Shown here in pieces: positions 1-13,667 of a stretch of DNA of 64,000 bases (positions within the stretch are counted from its first letter, which is position 1; the number at the start of each line of letters is the position of its first letter). The DNA lies in assembly GCA_009741485.1 (NCBI GenBank), contig CM019214.1, forward strand, positions 4,185,086-4,249,085, written 5' to 3'. A program made the position numbers and the translations under genes. The notes beneath the pieces were generated by a model, which did no database searches, was not told the DNA's origin, and saw only the letters and a list, made by a program, of their open reading frames with translations. Source of the DNA: Malurus cyaneus samueli. Its lineage: Eukaryota; Chordata; Aves; Passeriformes; Maluridae.

Positions 1-3000
1 TGACAAAGTGCCAGCATGGACCATCTCTTCATGTGATGTGCAGCACTGCAGCCACTGTTTTTTTTTTGTTGTTTTGTTTGTTTGTTTGGTTTTTTTTGGT
101 TTTTTTGGGTTTTTTTTTTGGTTGGAATTTGTGACTGTTTACAGAAAAATGTGAAACAGCTATAAACTATAGCAGGGCTTTTAAAAAATAATCTTTAAAT
201 CAGAAAGTGGCTTACTGTATTTCCTCCTGGGTGCTGCCTGTGCTGGTCTTGCTACTGCTTAGTGCACGTGCCTGGCTCTTGTTCACAAAAAAGTGAAACT
301 TGTGTGAGCTTCTCTGCCAGGAATGGTTCATGTCATTTTTCTGACCCCAGGAGACACAAACTGTAGCAGAGAAACCTGCTAACAGGTTTCCTGAACAAAT
401 GCAGGAGGATTTGGGGTTAGTTTGAGCTTTACCATGTGCTTAAAACAGTGTTTCTCTAGAAAGTCCAAGCCTAAACTGAAGCTGAAGGCCAAGTCAGGTG
501 AATCATATGCAAGTGTTATTGCTGTTTTGTGATGTGTAAAAATAGACACGAGGACCAGAGAGTCTGGCTCCCCATAGATGAAAGATTAATCCACTAACAG
601 AGTAATTTAGTTCATATAATCACAATACTCCACGTGGCCCCTTTGTGTTGCTTTCATATCAGGTGGCTTCTTCCTTAAAAGCTTTCTGTGTAACACTGAA
701 AGAGAATAAAGTTGAGTAATTTTTCTGTTTCCCTTTTGTGTCAAAAGGGTGACTGAGAAGTCACCTTTTAACAGTGCAGAAGGAAGAACTGTATTTTGTA
801 TGATTTCTTTCTTGGCATTGTTAATAAAGCAGCACTGTCCTGTAGGAGATACAAAAAAGCAAATGCTATTGAGGGCATTGCAGCACAGCAGGAAATTCCA
901 CCAAAATAATGTTTTTATATACATCCCTAGGAACACATTGATTTGGGGTTTTTAAGTACTAAAGGTGGATTGTTCCTCTTCAGACTATTACTTAGTAAGC
1001 ACGTTATGATGAGCTTGTGTATTTGACCTGCTTGGGAGTTTATTCACAGAGCAGAGAACCACAGGTTTGTGGAAATGTTTGTAATGTGTGTTTTGGTGGA
1101 AAATATACAAAACTGTTATCAGGGAAAGCTTGGCTGTTTGCCTTTAGATCAGATGAGTTTTTTCACATTTCATGTGAGATCACTCAAAAATACCCAAAAC
1201 CCACCTGTCTCCAAATCCAAATCTGATGCTTGCTGGTCATGGAGCTGGGGAGGAGCAGTGGACCAAGCTGAACTTATACAGTTCTGGAAAGTTTACTTTC
1301 CCAGTCTCCAAAAATGTAAGGAAACCCTCTTGGGCTTTTGTTTATTTTTTTTTTTTGGAATAAACCTGCAAACCTTAATGAACCCTCTTATCAAATTGCT
1401 TACAGTAGAGCTCAAGCAGTAAATGTGATTATGCTTTGAAATGATCTCATAAGTCTAGTTTAATATACACAAAATTGTTGAAAAATCAATAAGACCATGT
1501 AATAATTGTATCATGTATAAAATTGGCTTGAGCAATGACATTGCACGGTGGCAACATGACATTGAAATCTAATAGTTTGGTCTATATAGCTTTAACTTAA
1601 GATTAGTTTTTAGAGTTGAGATCAATATCTTAATTATTAACTATTTCTTTTTTTTTGTAAAAACATCCCTAAATTTTTTCGCAAAGCAATGATTAGTTTG
1701 CTAGCAATACTGTCATTTACATTTCAATATTCATCTATTCTAAGTATTTTAAGTAGTGCATAAAAGAACGTGTTATTTCCTCTGAAAGTGTGTTATGAAC
1801 CTAATATTTGAACTTTACAAAGAAAAAATAATTTCTAAAATCAAGCTGATCAATGTGAACTTGGAAATCTGAGATGCCCCAAAGACAACAAGTCATAGTG
1901 AAATTTTGATCTTCATTATTCTCCTCTTTCTTTTTGTACTCACAAAATTAACTTTGACCAATTTGAATGCTCCTATGCAGCATTGCTGTAGAGCTTGGAA
2001 ACTGGGTAAGGGATGGATAAAAAGCTTAATGAAAAATTAGCTTCATAAGTTTTTTATTAGGATTATTGGTGCTTTCTGTGTTGAAGTCAGTAAGGATTTA
2101 ACCCAGAGTAAAGCTTCAATTAAAAAAAAAAATCTGCTTTAGAAAAGAATAATAGGTAAGAAACTTAAAAGAAACTGTAATCTTAAGATATCTTAATGAT
2201 TGATAGCAAACTAGAGTTAGAATCTCTGCAGCTTTTGGGATGACAGTAGCTGACTTTCCTTTGAACTAAGTCTGTTATGATTTTTGTTGACACCACTCTG
2301 AGGCTTGCTGGCATCTGACATGTGCCTAATAGTTGCTTTCTCTCTAGCCAAGAAATAATCTGCGCCAGGGATAAAATCCTAAATAAACAGAGCCCAAAAA
2401 TTCACAGCATAATGCTTTCCTGGTGTGGATTGTTCCGTTTGTTCTTCACAACAGGAACATTCAGGTACAGGCTTCCAGATGTGAGCAAAAAATTAAAGCA
2501 CCATTAGCTTGATATAAAAGAGAGATATAGAAAAGCATGGATAGAAATGAACAGCAATGAGCTTTAGTTTGACAAGTGAGAAGGTGATGCATTTCAGGAT
2601 ACAAAGGTTGGATGTTCCAAGCCTTACAGGTGCTCAGTGGGGGGAGAAAATCTAACAAAACTTATAGATTTTTAAAACTCTAATCAAAAAAGTACATACA
2701 AATAAAACCCTTAAATATATCATCAAAAGGTATAAGGCTATTTTTTCCTCAAAAGTTAACCCATAGTAAAATTTCAATTTGTGTATGTGAGGTCTGGTTT
2801 GTGAATAACCATTTAAGTTTGATTATAAAAGTAATAGACTTGGGTGAGCAAATAAGTGTTTTTCATCTGTCATTTGCTTTTAGCTGCTGCTGATAAGCAG
2901 AGCTGGCCTAACCATGTTGCCTGTTAGACAAGTCTAAATTCATGACTAGAGGGTAAATGAAAACAGAACCTGTCTGCTCTCCCCATCTCTTTTTTTCTCC

Positions 3001-3469
3001 CTCACACTCATCTTCTCTGACTTGTTTTCATTTATTTATTTTTACCTTTTTCTTCTTTCTGCTCATTCCTTTCGCCTTTCTTTTGCTTTGGTTTGCAAGA
3101 TAATGTATAGATTGTCTGCCTCATTATCAGCCTCCACATTCCACAGATCCATATTGCTCTACTTCCCCCTGAATCCTGAAAGTTAAGCAAAAACACAGGG
3201 AAGGCAGAATAATATCTTAATCTGTCAAAAACCGTTCTCCTGACAGCTTTTGCGATCACCTCTGTATATGTGTACATTCATTGCTCATTGTAATTTTTGA
3301 CAGTTGTTCCTGATTGCAGTAATAGCAAGAAGAGGTGCAGGACTTTATCACGATAGTCAGTTGAAGTCTGTCATGCTGGTTTGGAACTTTGACCTGTGGG
3401 AAGTGAGAGGGACTGGGAAATAAAGATTGATCTCCTTCCCTGAGCATCCTGTATTGTTGGTTTTTTTTC

Positions 3470-3471
<2 letters not shown>
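1..3471. other. AT-rich non-coding DNA, no gene recognised
   Basis: No open frame here has a recognisable domain, codon structure or plausible flanking splice sites. The longest frames are about 80 to 120 residues of low-complexity or random-looking protein. A T/G-rich low-complexity tract lies at 58-121, with shorter T runs near 1345 and 1650. A pyrimidine-rich stretch lies at about 2980-3080. I see no promoter, RNA gene or transposon that I can support. Confidence 0.6.
58..121. repeat. T/G-rich low-complexity tract
   Basis: Runs of T are broken by single or paired Gs (TTTG and TTGG units). This is simple-sequence DNA with no reading frame of interest. It could be the complement of an A-rich retroposon tail, but no element body is visible next to it. 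Confidence 0.8.

Positions 3472-3508
<37 letters not shown>
3472..3508. repeat. Uninterrupted poly-T run of 37 bases
   Basis: 37 consecutive T residues, the longest pure homopolymer in the window. The downstream sequence (3509-3720) is pyrimidine-rich but shows no TTTATT (antisense poly-A signal) close by, so a retrocopy tail is not supported. The length is likely polymorphic and prone to sequencing error. Confidence 0.95.
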
Positions 3509-3511
<3 letters not shown>

Positions 3512-3849
3512 GCATTCCTCATTTGCTCTTTCCAGGTTTTTCTTTCTGTCCTGAAGCTACTTCCTCTTCCATCTTTTCCTCTATGTGCGCTGCTTTGGGA
3601 CAATTTCCTGCTCTCACCGATCTTGTTTGCACTTTCTTTCTTTCCTTGTACTCGGTTTTCCTTAGGCTATGGTTTTCTCTGCCTCCACACCCACATCACA
3701 GAAAGGTGTTTTACAAAGTCACATAATGTCCCTTCATGACCCTGGTGCAGAAAAGCAGCGAAAACTTCTGCTTTGTCCTTCTTTTGTCTATTTCTGCAAA
3801 TCTGTTTCTGAATCATGCCCAACATACACATGGACACGTTGTGGGGGTC

Positions 3850-4075
3850 AAAGAGAGGGGCAGGTGTCTGATGAACCCTGGGGGTCCCAAATCAGTTCCT
3901 ATAGCAGTCCAGCACCAAAGGAAAGTGCAGGTGCTCCTCTCCAGAGCCTGATAAATCCTGGGGATCCCAAATCAGTTCCTGTATCAGTCCAGCACCAAGG
4001 GAAAGCTGCCACCTCCGCCCTTGCTGAACCCAAGGCGTCAATTCCAGCTCTCTTCGAAGAGTGAATAAATGTTTC
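3850..4075 (+). repeat. Partial tandem repeat, 80-bp period, ending at an AATAAA
   Basis: A unit starting at 3869 recurs at 3949. The first 57 bases of each unit match at about 51 positions; after that the second unit diverges. A weak partial unit may precede at about 3850. The period of 80 is not a multiple of three, so the repeat units fall in different reading frames and coding is unlikely. An AATAAA lies at 4064-4069, just downstream. This could be the end of an old LTR or of a non-coding transcript, but I recognise no family and no flanking target-site duplication. Confidence 0.6.
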
Positions 4076-7000
4076 CCTGTAATTCAGGAACTTCATTTAA
4101 TGGTTTAACTGTTCTTTTAGCTTTTTGTAAATAGGGTAAGGAATGAAAATAAGACCTTCAGTGCAAGTGTCTTGCACACTAATGAGATTTGCAAGGTGAC
4201 AAAAGATAGTACAATAGTTCCTCAGTACTTTGTTAAACACCCAAAGGTTCTACCTAAGCAATAAATTAAATTTATCTGTTAAATCAAAGTCTTTTTTAAA
4301 AATTAAATGCAAAGGACATTTTTAGTAGCTGTTTTATTATCACAGAGGTATTTTTATAGTGCTCTATGAATGATTTTTTTCTTCAATGTCACTGAAACTT
4401 CACTTGATTAAAACCAGATTTGGTAAAATTTAATTCCTTTTCAGACTGACATACTGTACACTGAGATCTAGCTTTAGGTTATTTCAAGTTAGATATTTTG
4501 TATTGGTACAGTTGGATCAATTTCATTCAACTTTTTCTACCAAAACAATAGTAATCTGCATTTCTTCTGTAGTCAAAAGTGAAAGAATGGCAGTCTGATG
4601 GGTGATCCTTACCACTTAAATCTTAAATTCCAAGGAGGAGATAAATTATCCTCTAAAGGCACCTTTTCTCCTTGTCTGAATGTACAGGGGGCTTAAACAA
4701 CTATTTTAACCTACAGTTTCAGTTTTGAGCTGGCTAATTTACCCCAGAATGTTCATGTATAGCACAATCTGTAAGGTCTGAGAAGGGTCTGTGGTACACA
4801 GGGAGAGACTCCCAAAGGTCAGGGTCGTACCAAACCTTGGGTCAGACCCAGTACCTTCAGGTGTGCTGACATTTCCTCATCTCCAAGACCATTCCTGCTG
4901 CATAATTTTATGTGATTATTAAGAACATTAGATGGCAAAAATCATGGGTGATTGATTTTTGCCTTTTCTAAAGTTTTTTCAAAGCCTTTATCTTGTTTGG
5001 TTTCCATAATGTGTGGAGGAAAAAAAAATCCAAACAAAACAACTTTTTATTATCAATGCAGAGAGTGTAGGTATTTTTTGGTGAGAGGCAGTTAGTCTCC
5101 ATTACACATAATTGACCAATTACTGTGTCAACAGACAAAGTAAAAACATGACCCACGCTGATATTTCCTACTGGCATGACACACATTTATTACATGTTCT
5201 GAGTGAATTACTAATTTTCCACCAGGGCAGGAGACTAGAGAGGATGAAAGATTCTCTTTTAGTTCAGCAAATCTTGTGTATATGTTTATTTATAAAGGTG
5301 AAATACCACCACTTCGGTGTATATTTGTCTTGTGTATTTTTAGAAAATTTAAAATTTTAATTTCTTAAGGATGGATTTCTTAGCCTCAGACAACTATGTT
5401 TTTGCCACTTGTTTTACATTATACAGCACCATGAGTAGGATGAGGGTTTAATGTGAAGCATTTGTTTGTTTTTTTTTTCATATTTCCATGACAAATCTAA
5501 GGGAAATGTCACCTGGACACATTTTGCAGGCTGAAATTCCACCTTACCTGAGAACTCTAGTGCAGTGGATGATAATTTTCTCCTAAAGCACAGCTTGAAA
5601 CTGAGACCACTATAGGGTATTTTTTCACTGTAATTAAAACATTTTTTTAATCTTTTATCTAAAAAAACATCCATAGGTAAATAGAAATATTAATTCAGTC
5701 ATAAGAATGGCTTTGTTTCTTTGATGGAAATTGCAAATGCAAGTTCTGGTATCATTTGTGATAGTTCCTTAATAACTACAATTGTGTGAACATTTTTACT
5801 ATATTGGTTGGATGATTTTATTAGAATAAAATATAAGCAAACAAATATAAATAGAACCTTGAGCTCATAAATTACAAGATACCTTATTTCACAGGTGGAA
5901 TATACTGTGTAAAAAGAAAATGTAATTATTTTGCATTGCAATAGATTGTTGATGCTTTTCCTTATAAATTAGAGTAAACTCTACAGGTATCATCCAAGAT
6001 CCATCCTCCTTTTATGTGACAATTCAGGTCCAGTTGTTAGGGTTTTTTTCTATGGATCCAAAGGTGTAAATTCAAGTTTTGCTCAAGAGAATGGCATATC
6101 TGGCCAAATGCAGTGACAATGATCTTGTTTTGAGGTTGGGTGGCCTTAACCCTCTCTGGGATATTTGCTTGCTTCAGGCAATTTTGTTACATACCAAAGT
6201 CTTGGGTTGCCCACATATTGGATTAGAGTTGGTGCTCAGTCTAGGGTGTACAAAAATATGAATAACATTTCTAAAAGTCCTCTATATTAGTGGAAAATAA
6301 ATTTTGAAACTTTTTTCTTCCTGTAAGCATTATTCATAAGTTTTCTTACTTGAAGATAAAGCCGTGGCTTTTGCTATTCTCCTTGACATTTCTTGTGTAT
6401 AGCAAGAGGGACAAAGAAATTCTCTGGCTACATTTGCTCATAAACTTTTGATTAAAAACGACATTAGTGATGTAAAATGTTTTAGAAATCTGTAGGAGAT
6501 CCAGACAATGGGACCTATTGTGTCTAGGCTACAATTAGACACAAGTGAGGAATTTCACTTTGTTTTCATTCTGTTAACTCCAAAACCCAGAGTGGAAAGA
6601 CACATCCTCAGTCAACTCTGGCGTCTGAGAGCATAAACAACATCCATGACAGTTTCCTTCTTCACATGGCAGTGTAGGTGGCATCAGTCAGGCTGTTCTC
6701 CAGGAATATCACCAGTACTCTGGGGGTTTTTCAAGAGATCCTCCCAAAATGCTCTTTGAGCCATTTTGGTGAATGGACCATAAACAGGAGGTTTTGTGAT
6801 GACTTGAAGCAATGGACCACCATGTCCTGTTTTCTACCTCCTTTCCCAAGCCTCTAACCAACTTTAGCTGAAAGAGATCACCTGGGCTTAACCTGGTCTT
6901 GAAAACTCTCTGGAAGAGTTTGTAGTCTTTGTTTGTGGGTTTATGTCTTATTTCCTTACAAACATCACCGATGCTGAGTGGCTGTGGTAGTCAGGAGGCC

Positions 7001-7663
7001 TCCTCTAACAGGAGCACGTGCATTTTGGAGGTGCTCCTCTTTCATTAATCACAACACAACAGACCTGGCACAGTGTGACCCTGTTATTCTTTATATCTAA
7101 ACTATTACTTTGCTCAAATTGAGGTTTATATGTAGTAAAAATCTCCACTTTCCTGGTTTGTGTAGCAAGAGCTCTGCTTCCTGCTGGCATTAACCAGGGT
7201 GCTTTCTGACAGTGAGCAGCAGAGGAAAGAGATGAGAATGAGGATGGAGCAGAGCTTTGCTTGTCCTCACAGGTGACAGAAACTGGATACCAGTGCAGGG
7301 GACTCACGTGGCCTCTGGATTTGGTTGCTGTCATCGGCCTGGTATTTTTTTCTAAAGACAATTTTACCCAGGCAAGACGTTGGCTTGCTCTCAGATGATA
7401 CTGCAGAATGTTTAGTAACTCTGTTTGTATGAAGCTCATCTCGCAGATGTCTTTTCAAATCTGGCTCAGGTTGCATGTGGCTACTATTTCCTGGATCAGA
7501 GAAAGGATGGCAGCACCCAACCTGTAAAGTACCAACAAAAATGAGCAAAAAGAGCTCTCCTTGAAGTCAGTGTCAAATGTCAGGAAGCTAGCAGTGGGTT
7601 AGTCACTATATTGCCAAATTTTCATTATTTTTTAAAAAAATTAAGCCAAACAATCCCTACTGT
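4076..7663. other. AT-rich non-coding DNA, nothing recognised
   Basis: Unique AT-rich sequence. Frames of 60 to 144 codons exist, but none shows a domain, a conserved motif or a convincing splice context. The part from 6550 to 7500 is less AT-rich than its surroundings yet carries no repeat or exon that I recognise. Confidence 0.55.
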
Positions 7664-7832
7664 AAATTCAAATTCCTTATTTTATTAATTCGATACCAAA
7701 GCAAACTTTTAACCATTTATCAAAATGAATTATTTGCCTAACTCCAAANAATTCAAATTCCTTATTTTATTAATTCAATACCAAAGGTAACTTCTAACCA
7801 TTATCAAAATGAATGATTTGCCTAACTCCAAA
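7664..7832. repeat. 85-bp direct tandem duplication with an N at the junction
   Basis: Copy 1 is 7664-7748 and copy 2 is 7749-7832. They align over their full length with about five substitutions and one deleted T. The first position of copy 2 is the only ambiguous base in the window (N at 7749). It is either a real diverged tandem duplication or the two ends of neighbouring contigs joined without merging their overlap. Confidence 0.9.
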
Positions 7833-10800
7833 TGGGAAAAGAGAGGAAATACATGTACCAGGAGAATATTTTTTTACTTTAAGAAAGTTTCCTGAAGTGC
7901 CTATTACTTATGGTCACTTCCTGTGATTTAATTTCACTTTCCACATCAATAACAAGGTATAAAGAACTTTATTTAGAAAATGTTTTAGAAATACTTAGTA
8001 ATTTAAATATAAATTTTAAAACAAAGGAGAATTGTTTAGCATGACATTTACGATGTGAAAATGTCATGCTAAGCTCATGCTTTATTGATACATTGGAAAG
8101 CATTATTTTCCATTGCTAGAAAATGTTAAATACTTAGGTGTTAGCAACTAAAATGGTACAATGTAGGAAACTCTATGATAAGTATTTCTTTTAAGTAGTA
8201 GGTACTTTAAGTGAGATATTTTGATATTGCATCTCTATTTGGATTATTTTGAATTATATTATGCAATTTAGGTAGCAGGAGGTCATAATAAGGACAAAAA
8301 AAACCTTTAAGCATTGTGTTCATCTGACTTAGCATTGCCTTCTACTCCCTGCAGTAATAATGGCAAACAGATATTCTTTTTATTCTAAATAAAGCAAACC
8401 ACGTCACTTAATAAATTTTTCATGCACAGACATTTAGGTCAAATGGGAACTCCCTCTTGAGAGAGAATTAGAGGAAAAGAATTGAACTTTATCATAGAGT
8501 GTATTTTTTAATAAAGAAAAGTGGGATGAAAATCACTTGCTCTTTTATTACTTTTTGGATGATGATTGGATAGGACTTTTCTTTCTGCTTTTGTACTTTC
8601 GTATCATTACTTAATTTGCCATAATTATTGTGTAGAACATTACTCTCTATACACGTTGGAAACCAGAACACCAATTTAAGTAAATGGGAAGTGATTTTTT
8701 GGTAACGATCTCTTCTGTTGATGGCTTTTACATAATGGGCACTGAGCCTGTATCTGATAACTACTCTTGCTTGCAGTATAAGATTTCTGTACACAAAACC
8801 CTGTGCAGATGAAAATGTCTGTGCAGGATTCAGTGTGTCACCTCCTGTGGTCTCAGTCTGTGTTGTTCAGCTGCCTGATGTGCATGGTGCTCCCCTACAA
8901 GGTCAGGCATCTTGGCTCTTCCCTCCTGGAAGTGTTGTAGGGAAGAGACTCACAGATAGTGTTGAGATTTACTTGAGATGCTCAGAAAGACTCTAGGATT
9001 GGGAAATGTTCCTTAATCCCCATGGCTGAGATAGAGTTTCAATTATAGGCATCATACTTTATTTAGGATGAAGCTGAGTTGAGCTTCTAATCTGTGTGTC
9101 CAGGCTAGACAACATAATTATTCTCAAAAAACTCACATGTGGCAATCATAAACTGAAATTGAATAAAAATATAATATAGCATAGTGTGATACATTCTTGA
9201 AAATTATTTTGGATACTTAGTTGTCCAAGCAGTGTGTGTAAAAAAGGCTTGTCCCTCTATTTCTGTGCATCTTCAGGGATCGAGATCTTGTGCCAGTGTT
9301 TGTCTGCCCTCACACTGAAAAGATAAGCTATAATCCTGTGAGTTCCAACATATGCCTGCTGGCTCTGAATTTCAGATATTTTGGTCTTCAACTCCTCTTC
9401 CTTCTCCTTTCTCCTTCATCTTTTGGCCAAGTAAAACTTGCTGACCTGTGTCATACAGAGTAATTTTCAAACAGCACAGTTCCTAGCACTGAAGGAGAAG
9501 CAGACAGCCAGGAAAACCAAATTTATATTTCTATAGCTACAATTTATATTTATATTATATTCATAAATTTGACTCATTTTTGGCAAGAGATCTCCTAACA
9601 GCCCATAATATTCACACTGTTGTCTTTCAAGAAATTTTAACTGTAAATTTTGTGTGGTGACTTTATTTTAAATCGCAGACACAGAAGTTTAACTTTGGTA
9701 ACCCAGTGACATGTAGATTTATGGAGGAGCCAAGGGAGCATGAACCTGGTCATCCATCACTGTTTTGCCATTTCTTAGGGAAAGGTTGGTCTGGGTGGGA
9801 CCAGAGGGTCTGCTCAGCAGCACAAGTGCCCCAACTGAAGCCACATCACACATGCAGCCACAGAGCAAAGTGGAAATGTGGTTTTGGCACATGCAGAAAG
9901 TGCCTGTAGAGTCTCTGGGTGGTGGGGCTGGTGACAGGAAGGAAAGTTTGCCATCATATGCAGACTCACTGGGCACAGAGCAGATACAAAAAGTTGTGTA
10001 TTTTGGTTCTGCTGTGGTCCTCTCCATTGCCTTGGTGCAGAAATGCTGTCCATGGGGGTTTCTTCTGAGATCTTAAGGAAGAAAACCATTACCAACACAA
10101 TAAAGAAACAGGACTTTGGTACCACACAGTGCTGTCTGAACAGACTTAATTTACAAATGGGGCAATGAAAATAACTACTTTTTAATAAATCTGAGCATTC
10201 ATTACCAGTTATAAAAATGTCTTTAGCTGTAAATCTCAAATGACTGGAGTGGTTCAGAGGAGATTTTATAGATATCCATTCTTCCAAGGTTAAATTGGTT
10301 TAAAAAAAAGTCAAAATGCCAGTTGACATAATATTGTTAGCTAAATATTACTAATAATGAAGCAAATAAAATAATAGTAGCAAAGAGGGGATTTTTAGTT
10401 TGTATATATATCTGTGTCTGTGCATATTAGCTATGAATGTCTATGTACCCATAAAGACTGTATGTCTGTAATATATCTAATCACATTGACCACATAAATC
10501 TGTGAGTGAGCAATATACTTGAGTTAGTGCTTTTTTCCTGCTCTTTCTTGTGTGCCTTTTTACAAAAGAGTTGGATTCTGTGTGTTCAGGTCTCCAGAAG
10601 CATCAAGTTTTGAGTGGAATCTACAGCATGTCCATTTGTTTCAGATAGTTACGCTGTAAAGTATCTCATGCAGTGCATAAAATTATGTGGGGAAATTTTA
10701 GACAAAAAACAAGCATTTGTGTGTACCAAGAAAACCCTCCCAAGACCCCAAAAGGTTCTGCTGGTACTTCACAGTAATAATTATACATTCTCTCCTATCT

Positions 10801-13667
10801 TCAGACCTAATTCACAGACAGAATCTGCTTCCAAACAAAAGTGTTGTTTTAGTTCATTTTAAGGGCTTGGCATATACCGTACTAATGCTAGAATATTTCC
10901 AAACATTAAATGTCTTCAAAGAGGTGAAAACAAGCCCTGTAACCTGTGAACTTTAGCTTCTTCTCTGTCTTATGTGCTCAGGTGTTTTAGAGGCAAGTGG
11001 GAGGGAAGGGGAAATCATTCAGGGTGAAGTGGATGGCCTGAGAGAGGCTGAGTGCTGGGCAGGTTCAATATTTCACGTTTGACTCTGTTGTCTGACTGTT
11101 CCCTCTGGGCTGCAAAGGCAGGGTACCACCTGTCTGTTTTCAGCTTTACATCCAGCTGTCAGGTGAATCACCCTGAAGATGTTATTGCATGTTAGTATTT
11201 CTCATTAAAAAGAGATCTTTCAGTCTACCTAAGCTTCATTTGCGTTATGTTCAATAGGAACCAAATTTTTTTTTAAACCCTGGTGATGAGGGGCAGCAAC
11301 CAAGCGCTGTAGCAATGATTATTTTCCTGATAAAAGAGTTACTACCACACTTTCAAAAAGTATCTCACTGAAGGTGAATATCAGGGGAGGGAAAGGGGGA
11401 GTAGATGCAGCAAGATACACGAAATTCAAGAAGCAGGGGTTGGTATGGTTTAGGTTGCTTTTTTATTTCTAACCAGACAAACACTCTAAGGTCAATTCTA
11501 ATATATGCTGGAGCCAGGGAGCATTTTCTCTTCTGCAAATGTTTAAGACATTTTACTAGCTAGTCTCCTTCTCCAGGCTTTTCATCCTTTTGATGTTAAA
11601 ACAGGAACACTTCTTTTGGAAGGCAGTTCACAGTGTGTCTTGGTGGGATGGAGATGAGCGTTTGCTTCTCTCCAGCAGATTTACTGTGTGCTCATGTCAC
11701 TGCACTTGACAGGAGCACACCTGGATACCTCGTTGTTCTGGGATCATCTGTCTCGTGTGTGCTTCAGAAGCCATGAATTATTCATATCCTCTTAGAATAT
11801 TCCTCTGGATTTCCTGCGCTAGACCCTCAATATTGTGGCTTCTAAAGTTTGAAGTGTAATGTTCAGGATTTTATCATATCACTTCTACAAATATTTTTCT
11901 GTGCTACAGTTTAACCCTTTACATGCATGAAACAATATTTTGTTTTCCCAGGAATGTCTTCTTGGTTCCTATCATTTCCACTGACTTTATTTGAAGTATC
12001 TTGATGGATAACAGTGGGATAATTTAGAATTTAATCTACATAAAAAACATCTGTTTATCATTTGTTCAACATCTGTGCTATATGAGTGTAATGGGAGTTT
12101 ATGACGACTAAGAATTCTCACTTCTTATTTGTGTTTTGCTGTTTTTCCACTGCTCATAAATTTCCCAGTAAGTCCATTTTTAGGTATTTCTGTGCGATAA
12201 GATCTCTGTATTACTAAATCTCTCTGAGAGATAGCCCTTAATCCTCGTGTCCCTTTATTCCAAAGCTATATGTATTACTGTAACTCAGCAGTAAGTACAA
12301 TTCAGCTGGCCTAGTGTCCAGCTACTGCTCTCATTCTCAAATCCTGCAGCCTTACATGACACTAAGCTGTCATTTTAATCCCTCTTGTAATGAATCCCAC
12401 ACATGCAGGGTGAATTGCATGATACTGTAAAAGTGGTATAAATATTGCAGGTGGACAGTTTCCGGCTGAAAATGGCTTGGGTTTCTTGAAAGTTTCACAG
12501 TAACTCTTCCAGTCTTTAATGAAGGACTTGCTTGCAACAATTTCTGTTATGAAGGGGTTTCCCTGGAGTTCTTTGCTGGATATTGTACTGGACTGTAGAC
12601 CTGCTGTCCATCGCAACAATGCAAAAAGGCTGAATTTCTTCTGACCACATAAACTCAGGGGAAGGGGGAAGCCGAAAGAAATGACTGTATCCTAAGAAAA
12701 ATTCCTGTGAAACAAGAATATAGTCATTGGCTGTCTGTGCTGAAGGAGTACATGTACTCACACACATCATATTCTCACCCTCTTGACTGAGTTGTGGGGA
12801 CATGATCAGAATGTTCATTTAATGAAGTGTGAGTAATGGAGGTAATTTTTTATAATTTAGCGGTGGAAATTCTCTCTGGTTTAGGCTGTCTTTCATCCTA
12901 TTTATTTCTATCTTTCACTTTTCATCCAATTTTATACGCTTTCAGGTGCTGCTGCCTTCAGGACATAGTGACTCAATACTACAAATTAGGTGTTTAACAA
13001 GAGAACCTAATTTACGGTGTAGAGCAGCATTTAATGGAGAATTCCCAAATTAAATTTCATTATCATTCTGCACGGAGACCTGTCGAAGTATTCCTACCTC
13101 TGGGAATGGAAAGCATCAGCGTGTGTGCACACAGAGAATGCCAGGGGAAGCCCTTCCTGCCTTTAGAGTTCAAGGATTTGTAGAGTCTTTTTCCATCACA
13201 CTAGAATGGCAAGACTCTTCAAAGCAATAACTGAGCAACAGGTTGAGAACAGTGGGAGCTGAGTTTTTGCTGTTTCATCCCCCTGTCCCTCCCCCACAGA
13301 TGACTAAGGTGTGGGATATATTGCTGTGGAAGGCTGTGGAAGGCTCTGGAAGACAAATTATAGATGGAATGAAAAAGCAGCTGAGAGGAGTCACACAGAT
13401 AATGCCAGGGTTATTGGTACCCTGGGCCAAGGGCACAGTGAATCCTTTCACTGCAGGCATGGGAGGCACTTGGATGGAAGGGGGATGTTGTTTAAGCATA
13501 ACCTGTTCTTAAATCTTTTTGTATCCAATAGATGAGGTAGGATGAACTTTGTCTTTTTGTAGGTGTCTAATACACTTCCATATCTCCAAGGTTCTCCCAT
13601 TTAGGGGAGAGAAATGAGCCTTTCAAAGAGACTTCCACGAAATGATTCATTTTACGTCTGGCCATTC
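7833..13667. other. AT-rich non-coding DNA with one strong hairpin
   Basis: Mostly unique AT-rich sequence. Apart from the hairpin at 8036-8072, listed separately, I see no repeat, exon or RNA gene. The segment 9700-10080 is less AT-rich and has overlapping open frames of about 67 to 157 codons on both strands, but they look like random frames: no domain, no consistent strand, no flanking splice signals. Confidence 0.55.
8036..8072. repeat. Perfect 14-bp inverted repeat (hairpin), 9-nt loop
   Basis: The left arm 8036-8049 (TTAGCATGACATTT) is the exact reverse complement of the right arm 8059-8072, with a 9-base spacer at 8050-8058. The transcript of either strand could fold into a 14-bp stem. 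The stem is too short for a typical pre-miRNA. Function unknown; chance occurrence or the remains of a small inverted-repeat element are both possible. Confidence 0.85.

Noticed and set aside
2560..2660. Faint resemblance to a CR1 ORF2 segment (pattern like 'F..TSEKVMHF')
   Set aside because: Similarity is limited to about ten residues with no flanking CR1 motifs. It could be a very old copy, but I cannot support it.
3472..3726. Poly-T followed by pyrimidine-rich DNA as a retrocopy or branch-point/acceptor region
   Set aside because: No antisense poly-A signal, no exon-like frame after the tract, and no matching gene recognised.
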